From assembly GCF_003268675.1 (NCBI RefSeq), contig NZ_CP029378.1, forward strand, positions 4,588,001 to 4,652,000: DNA of 64,000 bases, written 5' to 3'. The position numbers were made by a program, and so were the translations under genes. Below the pieces are notes generated by a model. It worked only from the letters and a program-made list of their open reading frames with translations, did not search any database and was not told the DNA's origin. How positions within the stretch are numbered: the first letter of the stretch is position 1; every line of letters starts with the position of its first letter. The stretch is from Streptomyces bacillaris (GTDB lineage: Bacteria; Actinomycetota; Actinomycetes; Streptomycetales; Streptomycetaceae). Shown here one piece after another: positions 59,379 to 64,000 of this stretch.

Positions 59379-60863
59379 ATGAACAGGCCGTTGCGGCACA
59401 TAGCCATCTTCTGCGGGCTGCTGGTGCTGGGGCTGCTGCTGCGGGTGAACTGGCTCCAGCAGGTCGACCGGGTGGAGCTGTCCCAGCACGAGCACAACCA
59501 GAGGGTCCGGTTCGAGCGGTTCGCCACCCCGCGCGGCGACATCATCGTCGGCGGCAAGGCGGTCACCGGCTCGAAGGAGACCGGCAGCAGGGACTACGCC
59601 TTCCAGCGCACCTGGAAGGAGGGCCCGATGTACGCGCCGGTCACCGGTTACGCCTCCCAGGCCCAGGGCACCTCGCTGCTGGAGCGCACGTACGACAGCA
59701 TCCTCAGCGGCCAGGACGACCGCTTCGCCTTCCGGCACGCCAAGGACGTCCTGATGGGGGAGCCGAGGCGCGGCGGCAGCGTGATCACGACGATCGACCC
59801 CGACGCCCAGAAGGCCGGCTACAAGGCGCTGACCGATCTGGGCGCCCGGGGCGCGGTCGTCGCCCTGGAGCCGGGCACCGGCAAGGTGCTGGCCCTGGTC
59901 TCCACCCCCTCGTACGACCCCGGGGTCTTCGCCGGGATCTCGTTCAAGGAGAGCGACCGCTTCAAGGCGCTCCTCGACGACAAGGCCAAGCCGCTGGCCA
60001 ACCGCCCGCTGCGCGAGACCTACCCGCCCGGCTCGACCTTCAAGATCCTCACCGCGGCGGCGGCGCTGGAGCACGGGGTGATCTCGGACGTGGACGCCCC
60101 GACGAAGGCGGTCTCGCCCTACCCGCTGCCGCTCTCCCGGAACAGGATCGGGAGCGAGGCGGGGGACGCGGTCTGCGACAAGGCGTCCTTGAAGACGGCC
60201 ATGCAGTACTCCTGCAACAACGTCTTCCTCGACGTGGCCGCCCAGCTGGGCGAGGACAAGATGCGGGAGACGGCGGAGAAGTTCGGCTTCAACGAGGACG
60301 TGTACGCGGACGAGTTCGGCGACATGCTCGCCACGAAGAGCCTCTACCCGGAGAAGCTCGACAAGCCCGGCACGGCCCTCACCGGCATGGGCCAGGGCAG
60401 CCTGACGAGCACCCCGATGCAGATGGCGATGGTGACGGCTGCCCTCGCCAACGACGGCAAGCTGATGCAGCCGTACATCGTGGAGGAGCTGAAGGGCCCG
60501 GACCTCTCCACGCTGGAGACCAACGAGCCGATGGAGAAGGGCCAGGCGGTCTCTCCCGAGACGGCGAAGAAGGTCCAGGAGATGATGGAGCACACCGCGA
60601 AGGAGGGCAGCGCGCAGCGCGCCCTGATCGACGGGGTGACGGTCGGCGGCAAGACGGGCACCGCCCAGCGCGGGGTGAACGTGCGCGACGAGGTGCCGTA
60701 CGGCTGGTTCGTCAGCTACGGCAAGAAGGACGACGGCCGTTCGGTGGCCGTCGCCGTCTTCATCGACCCGACGGACATGGACATCTCCCGCTCGGACATC
60801 TCGGGTGGGCGCCTGGGCGCGCCGATCGCGAAGAAGGTGATGCAGGCGGTCCTGGGCAAGTAG
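59379..60863 (+). CDS. Penicillin-binding protein, PbpA-like class B transpeptidase
   Basis: A 494-residue membrane-anchored transpeptidase. N-terminal anchor about 8-22 (IAIFCGLLVLGLLLRVNWL); a dimerisation domain with RFERFATPRGDIIVGG; then catalytic SxxK at Ser219 (GSTFK), SxN at 278-280 (SCN), and KTG at Lys425. It cross-links peptidoglycan. Streptomyces PbpA homologues act in septal or polar wall growth; at this locus it lacks FtsW/RodA partners. ATG 59379 with GGGGAG six bases upstream is chosen; the frame back to 59265 has no start signal. A class of unlinked, non-essential pbpA copies is common in the genus. Confidence 0.88.
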   Translation: MNRPLRHIAIFCGLLVLGLLLRVNWLQQVDRVELSQHEHNQRVRFERFATPRGDIIVGGKAVTGSKETGSRDYAFQRTWKEGPMYAPVTGYASQAQGTSLLERTYDSILSGQDDRFAFRHAKDVLMGEPRRGGSVITTIDPDAQKAGYKALTDLGARGAVVALEPGTGKVLALVSTPSYDPGVFAGISFKESDRFKALLDDKAKPLANRPLRETYPPGSTFKILTAAAALEHGVISDVDAPTKAVSPYPLPLSRNRIGSEAGDAVCDKASLKTAMQYSCNNVFLDVAAQLGEDKMRETAEKFGFNEDVYADEFGDMLATKSLYPEKLDKPGTALTGMGQGSLTSTPMQMAMVTAALANDGKLMQPYIVEELKGPDLSTLETNEPMEKGQAVSPETAKKVQEMMEHTAKEGSAQRALIDGVTVGGKTGTAQRGVNVRDEVPYGWFVSYGKKDDGRSVAVAVFIDPTDMDISRSDISGGRLGAPIAKKVMQAVLGK

Positions 60864-60927
60864 GCGTACGGGGTCGCCCCTGGATTCCTCTGCCTGCCCC
60901 CGGGATTGGCCGGTAACGGGCGGCGCA

Positions 60928-60941
60928 TTGGCCTAGGCCAA
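60928..60941. promoter_or_regulatory. Perfect palindrome TTGGCCTAGGCCAA
   Basis: A 14-bp perfect dyad 143 bp before the PQQ-type dehydrogenase start. It resembles the DasR site (ACTGGTCTAGACCACT) at 11 of 16 positions, with C/G for T/A in the inner arms. A GntR-family repressor is plausible. Confidence 0.45.
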
Positions 60942-61084
60942 GCCGCACCCGTCCCCGTACCCTCATCCGTAGCCAGTGGCACACGCCCCCCACCCCGGTT
61001 GCATGCTGGCGCGGGCACCCCCACCGAACTCTGCCCCGAGCAGCCAGGGTGAACTCCCCCACTCGCCGCCTCCAGGAGGCCACG

Positions 61085-62212
61085 GTGAAAGTTCGCACCA
61101 GAAGCTCGGCGATCATCGGCGCTCTCTTCCTCTCCGTCTCCCTGACGCTCGCCACGGCATCGGCCGACGAACCCCCGGCACAGCCGCAGGTCGTGCTCAC
61201 GGAAGTGGCCCGCGCGCAGGGCCCGTCGGGGGGCGCGGCCGGTCCGGACGGCAGGGTCTGGATAGCCGAACGGGCGGGCACGGTCAGGATCTTGGGCGAC
61301 GGCGGCCTGAGCGACCCGGTGCTCGACATCTCCGCCGAGACCACGACCGACGGCGAACGCGGTCTGCTGGGTGTGGCGTTCGCCCCGGAGTTCACGCACT
61401 TCTACATCTCGTACACGGACCTCGAAGGCGCCAGCACCATCGACGAGTTCGCGGTGGAGGACGGCGAACTCCGGCCGGACACGCGGCGTACGGTCCTCAC
61501 GCAGGAGCAGCCGTACGCGAACCACAACGGCGGTGACATCAAGTTCGGGCCCGACGGCTACCTCTACATCGCGTTCGGGGACGGCGGTTCGGGCGGCGAC
61601 CCGCACGGCAACGGCCAGAACCTCGACACGCTGCTCGGCAAGCTGCTCCGGATCGACCCGAGGGGCGGAGAGCCGTACGCCGTCCCGGCGGACAACCCGT
61701 TCGTGGCGGACGAGAACGCGCGGGACGAGATCTGGTCCTACGGGCTCCGCAACCCGTGGCGGTTCTCCTTCGACGCGGGCACCGGCGACCTGCTCATCGG
61801 TGACGTGGGCCAGAGCGAGTGGGAGGAGATCGACTGGGCCCCCGCGGACAGCAAGGGCGGCGAGAACTACGGCTGGTCCTCGATGGAGGGCAACCACCCG
61901 TTCCGGGGCGGCACGGAGCCGGCGAACCACGTGCCGCCGGTCCACGAGTACGACCGCAGCGGGCTGGGCTGCTCGGTGACGGGCGGCTTCGTCTACCGGG
62001 GCGAGGCGATCGCGGACCTGGCGGGGAGCTACGTCTACAGCGACTACTGCGACGGCACGCTCCGCACCCTGAAGATCGAGAACGGTGAGGTGACGGCCGA
62101 GGGCGACCTCGGGGTCCAGGGCGGTGAGGTGATCTCGTTCGTGGAGGCGGGTGACGGGGAGCTGTACGTCCTGTCGATAGGCGGCCAGATCCACCGCCTG
62201 AACCCGGCGTAA
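61085..62212 (+). CDS. Secreted PQQ-dependent sugar dehydrogenase family protein
   Basis: A 375-residue exported six-bladed propeller of the soluble glucose dehydrogenase/Aldose dehydrogenase (Asd) group. Signal peptide about 1-27 (VRTRSSAIIGALFLSVSLTLATASA). AAGPDGRVWIAERAGTVRIL, ERGLLGVAFAPEF, EQPYANHNGGDIKFGPDGYLYIAFGDGGSGGDPHGNGQNLDTLLGKLLRID, IWSYGLRNPWRFSFD and SVTGGFVYRG are the family landmarks; the His in NHNGG is the likely base. GTG 61085 has AGGAGG five bases upstream. It may oxidise aldoses outside the cell if PQQ is available; many Streptomyces members may use another cofactor or none. A DasR-like palindrome upstream suggests amino-sugar control. Confidence 0.87.
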   Translation: MKVRTRSSAIIGALFLSVSLTLATASADEPPAQPQVVLTEVARAQGPSGGAAGPDGRVWIAERAGTVRILGDGGLSDPVLDISAETTTDGERGLLGVAFAPEFTHFYISYTDLEGASTIDEFAVEDGELRPDTRRTVLTQEQPYANHNGGDIKFGPDGYLYIAFGDGGSGGDPHGNGQNLDTLLGKLLRIDPRGGEPYAVPADNPFVADENARDEIWSYGLRNPWRFSFDAGTGDLLIGDVGQSEWEEIDWAPADSKGGENYGWSSMEGNHPFRGGTEPANHVPPVHEYDRSGLGCSVTGGFVYRGEAIADLAGSYVYSDYCDGTLRTLKIENGEVTAEGDLGVQGGEVISFVEAGDGELYVLSIGGQIHRLNPA

Positions 62213-62228
62213 CCACCGGAGCCCACCC

Positions 62229-62312
62229 GGGCCCACTTCCAGCGCGGGCCGGGCCCACCCCAGCCCGTCCGGGCCCACCTCTAGCGCGGGCCGGGCCCAT
62301 CCCAGCCCGTCC
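62229..62312 (+). repeat. Two 42-bp tandem repeats
   Basis: A 42-bp unit beginning gggcccac and ending cagcccgtcc is repeated at 62229-62270 and 62271-62312 with a few mismatches. Confidence 0.7.
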
Positions 62313-62438
62313 GGCGTCTGAGGTCGGAACCCTTGCTGGGGTGGGCCCGGCGCGGCTCCAGGCTCTTCGTGCACGAGACCCTCGTAGGGGCACCGGCCCC
62401 CACGGCCAAGGTTCCGTCCTCAAACGCCGGACGGGCTG
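62303..62438. repeat. Streptomyces-type intergenic inverted repeat
   Basis: CAGCCCGTCCGGCGTCTGAG... at 62303-62330 and its near reverse complement ...CTCAAACGCCGGACGGGCTG at 62411-62438 face each other over 80 nt. This CAGCCCGTCCGGCGTTTGAGG element is scattered through Streptomyces intergenic regions. Confidence 0.7.
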
Positions 62439-62494
62439 GTTGGTACGCCGGGCGGGCTGGTCACGGCCCCCCGCCCCGCTCGTATGCTCGGAGC

Positions 62495-64000
62495 ATGACC
62501 GATCCCGAGCCCGATCCTCAGCCCGGACGCCCGACCACCAACGCCATGCGGCGCGCGCTCAAACGTGCCCGGGACGGGGTCGCCCTCGACGTCACCGAGG
62601 CCGCCGTCCTGCTCCAGGCACGTGGCGACGACCTGAAGGATCTGGCCGCGTCCGCCGCCCGCGTCCGGAACGCGGGGCTGGAGGCGGCGGGCCGGCCGGG
62701 CGTGATCACGTACTCGCGCAAGGTCTTCATCCCTCTCACCCGCCTCTGCCGTGACAGGTGTCACTACTGCACCTTCGTCACCGTCCCCGGCAAGCTCCGC
62801 CGCGCCGGCCACGGGATGTTCCTCTCGCCCGACGAGGTGCTGAAGATCGCCCGCGAGGGCGCGGCCATGGGCTGCAAGGAAGCCCTGTTCACGCTCGGGG
62901 ACCGCCCGGAGGACCGCTGGCCCGAGGCGCGGGAGTGGCTGGAGGCGGAGGGGTACGACGACACCCTCGCGTACGTACGGGCCATGGCGATCCGGGTCCT
63001 GGAGGAGACGGGCCTGCTGCCCCACCTCAACCCGGGCGTCATGACCTGGACCGACCTCCAGCGGCTGAAGCCCGTGGCGCCCTCCATGGGGATGATGCTG
63101 GAGACGACGGCCACCCGCCTCTGGTCCGAGCCCGGCGGCCCGCACCACGGCTCCCCGGACAAGGAACCGGCCGTACGGCTGCGCGTACTCGAAGACGCGG
63201 GCCGCTCCAACGTCCCCTTCACCACCGGCATCCTCATCGGGATCGGGGAGTCCTACGAGGAGCGCGCCGACTCCCTCTTCGAGCTGCGCAAGACGGCCCG
63301 CGCCTACCACGGCATCCAGGAAGTCATCGTGCAGAACTTCCGCGCCAAGCCGGACACGGCGATGCGCGGGATGCCCGACGCCGAGCTGGAGGAGCTGGCG
63401 GCCGCCATCGCCGTGGCCCGGCACATCCTCGGCCCGTCCGCCCGCATCCAGGCCCCGCCGAACCTGGTGGACGCCGAGTACGCGCTCCTCATCGGCGCGG
63501 GCATCGACGACTGGGGCGGGGTCTCGCCGCTCACCCCCGACCACGTGAACCCCGAGCGCCCCTGGCCGCACATCGACGAACTGGCGCGGAAGACGGCGGA
63601 GTCGGGCTTCACGCTCCGCGAACGCCTCACCATCTACCCCGAGTTCATCCAGCGCGGCGAACCCTGGCTCGACCCCCGCCTCCTCCCGCACGTCCGCGCC
63701 CTGGCCGACCCGGAGACGGGCCTCGCCCGCGAGGACGCGCTCCCGGTCGGCCTGCCCTGGCAGGAGCCGGACGAGGGGTTCACCTCCTTCGGCCGTACCG
63801 ACCTGCACGCCACCATCGACACAGAGGGCCGCACCGGCGACCGGCGTAACGACTTCGACGAGGTGTACGGGGACTGGGAGGCGCTCCGGGAGGCGGCGGC
63901 CCCCGGCATGGTCCCGTCCCGCATCGACGCCGACGTACGCCAGGCGCTGAGCCAGGCGGCCGACGACCCGACGAAGCTCACCGACGACCAGGCGCTCGCC
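62495..64000 (+). CDS. fbiC: FO synthase FbiC, 5' part
   Basis: The first 502 residues of a fused radical SAM enzyme; the frame runs off the window. The CofG half has the cluster motif CRDRCHYCTF near residue 88, then GKLRRAGHGMFLSPDEVL, KEALFTLGDRPEDRW, NPGVMTWTDLQRLKPVAPSMGMMLETTATRLW, TTGILIGIGESYEERADSLFEL, VQNFRAKPDTAMRGMPD and IQAPPNLVDAEYALLIGAGIDDWGGVSPLTPDHVNPERPWPHI. FbiC joins a tyrosine-derived radical to a diaminouracil intermediate to make FO, the chromophore of cofactor F420. The sequence continues into the linker before the CofH half. ATG 62495 with CGGAG upstream. It is single copy and explains the F420-type LLM genes in the window. Confidence 0.95.
   Translation, partial: MTDPEPDPQPGRPTTNAMRRALKRARDGVALDVTEAAVLLQARGDDLKDLAASAARVRNAGLEAAGRPGVITYSRKVFIPLTRLCRDRCHYCTFVTVPGKLRRAGHGMFLSPDEVLKIAREGAAMGCKEALFTLGDRPEDRWPEAREWLEAEGYDDTLAYVRAMAIRVLEETGLLPHLNPGVMTWTDLQRLKPVAPSMGMMLETTATRLWSEPGGPHHGSPDKEPAVRLRVLEDAGRSNVPFTTGILIGIGESYEERADSLFELRKTARAYHGIQEVIVQNFRAKPDTAMRGMPDAELEELAAAIAVARHILGPSARIQAPPNLVDAEYALLIGAGIDDWGGVSPLTPDHVNPERPWPHIDELARKTAESGFTLRERLTIYPEFIQRGEPWLDPRLLPHVRALADPETGLAREDALPVGLPWQEPDEGFTSFGRTDLHATIDTEGRTGDRRNDFDEVYGDWEALREAAAPGMVPSRIDADVRQALSQAADDPTKLTDDQALA

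Overview
The window is high-GC actinobacterial DNA, almost certainly a Streptomyces chromosome. Third codon positions are mostly G or C, GTG starts are common, genes overlap as ATGA/GTGA, and the content is typical of the genus: futalosine-pathway menaquinone synthesis, F420 synthesis with F420-type oxidoreductases, an LAxTG surface protein, and an IdeR/DmdR-type iron box. The species cannot be named from this sequence alone. The window opens inside mqnE (aminofutalosine synthase) and closes inside fbiC (FO synthase), so core chromosome brackets the accessory blocks.

Layout. 1-3.6 kb: mqnE, a GNAT enzyme, a DUF4229 membrane protein, then a cysteine-rich leader peptide upstream of a cation:dicarboxylate-type symporter. 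3.9-22.7 kb: a tightly coupled eight-gene NRPS operon: C-A-T; a C-A(Ser)-T-TE protein fused to an MFS exporter; an AMP-forming ligase; a second C-A-T; MbtH; a free carrier protein; a free condensation domain; and an N,N-dimethylformamidase-beta-like gene with a frameshift. 22.8-25.4 kb: a TetR regulator preceded by direct repeats, and an acyl-CoA oxidase-like gene. 25.6-31.3 kb: fatty acyl metabolism (MaoC hydratase and FabG4-like reductase divergent from a thiolase, then a long-chain acyl-CoA synthetase). 31.4-37.8 kb: an accessory stretch with a VapBC-type toxin-antitoxin pair, a decayed CRISPR array with a 61-bp period and no cas genes, small unknown genes, a TOPRIM protein, an M23 peptidase, a broken gene, and an atypical two-gene unit encoding an aerolysin-like protein plus an unknown partner. 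38.2-44.8 kb: a secreted GH43 enzyme, a nitronate monooxygenase/flavodoxin pair with a divergent TetR, an aldo/keto reductase, and a sortase-anchored coiled-coil protein. 45.3-53.6 kb: a catabolic block (LLM oxidoreductase, SDR, second LLM, D-aminoacylase-like amidohydrolase, aldehyde dehydrogenase, APC permease). 53.7-57.6 kb: a siderophore-interacting reductase and a penicillin-acylase/GNAT fusion diverging from an iron box. 57.7-64 kb: a small membrane protein, another LLM enzyme, a PbpA-like penicillin-binding protein, a PQQ-type sugar dehydrogenase, intergenic repeats, and fbiC.

How the genes work together. The NRPS operon reads as one assembly line. The ligase probably loads an acyl or aryl starter onto the free carrier, and the free C domain probably joins it to the peptide. 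The two C-A-T proteins add residues, and the last module adds serine. A thioesterase with Cys in place of the usual Ser then releases the product into a fused exporter. A 15-bp palindrome downstream of the operon's promoter recurs three times (once with one mismatch) in front of the LLM genes at 45-47 kb, suggesting one regulator may touch both loci. The best candidates for something undescribed are the NRPS operon with its Cys-thioesterase-transporter fusion, the aerolysin-like two-gene unit, and the cysteine-leader-controlled symporter.
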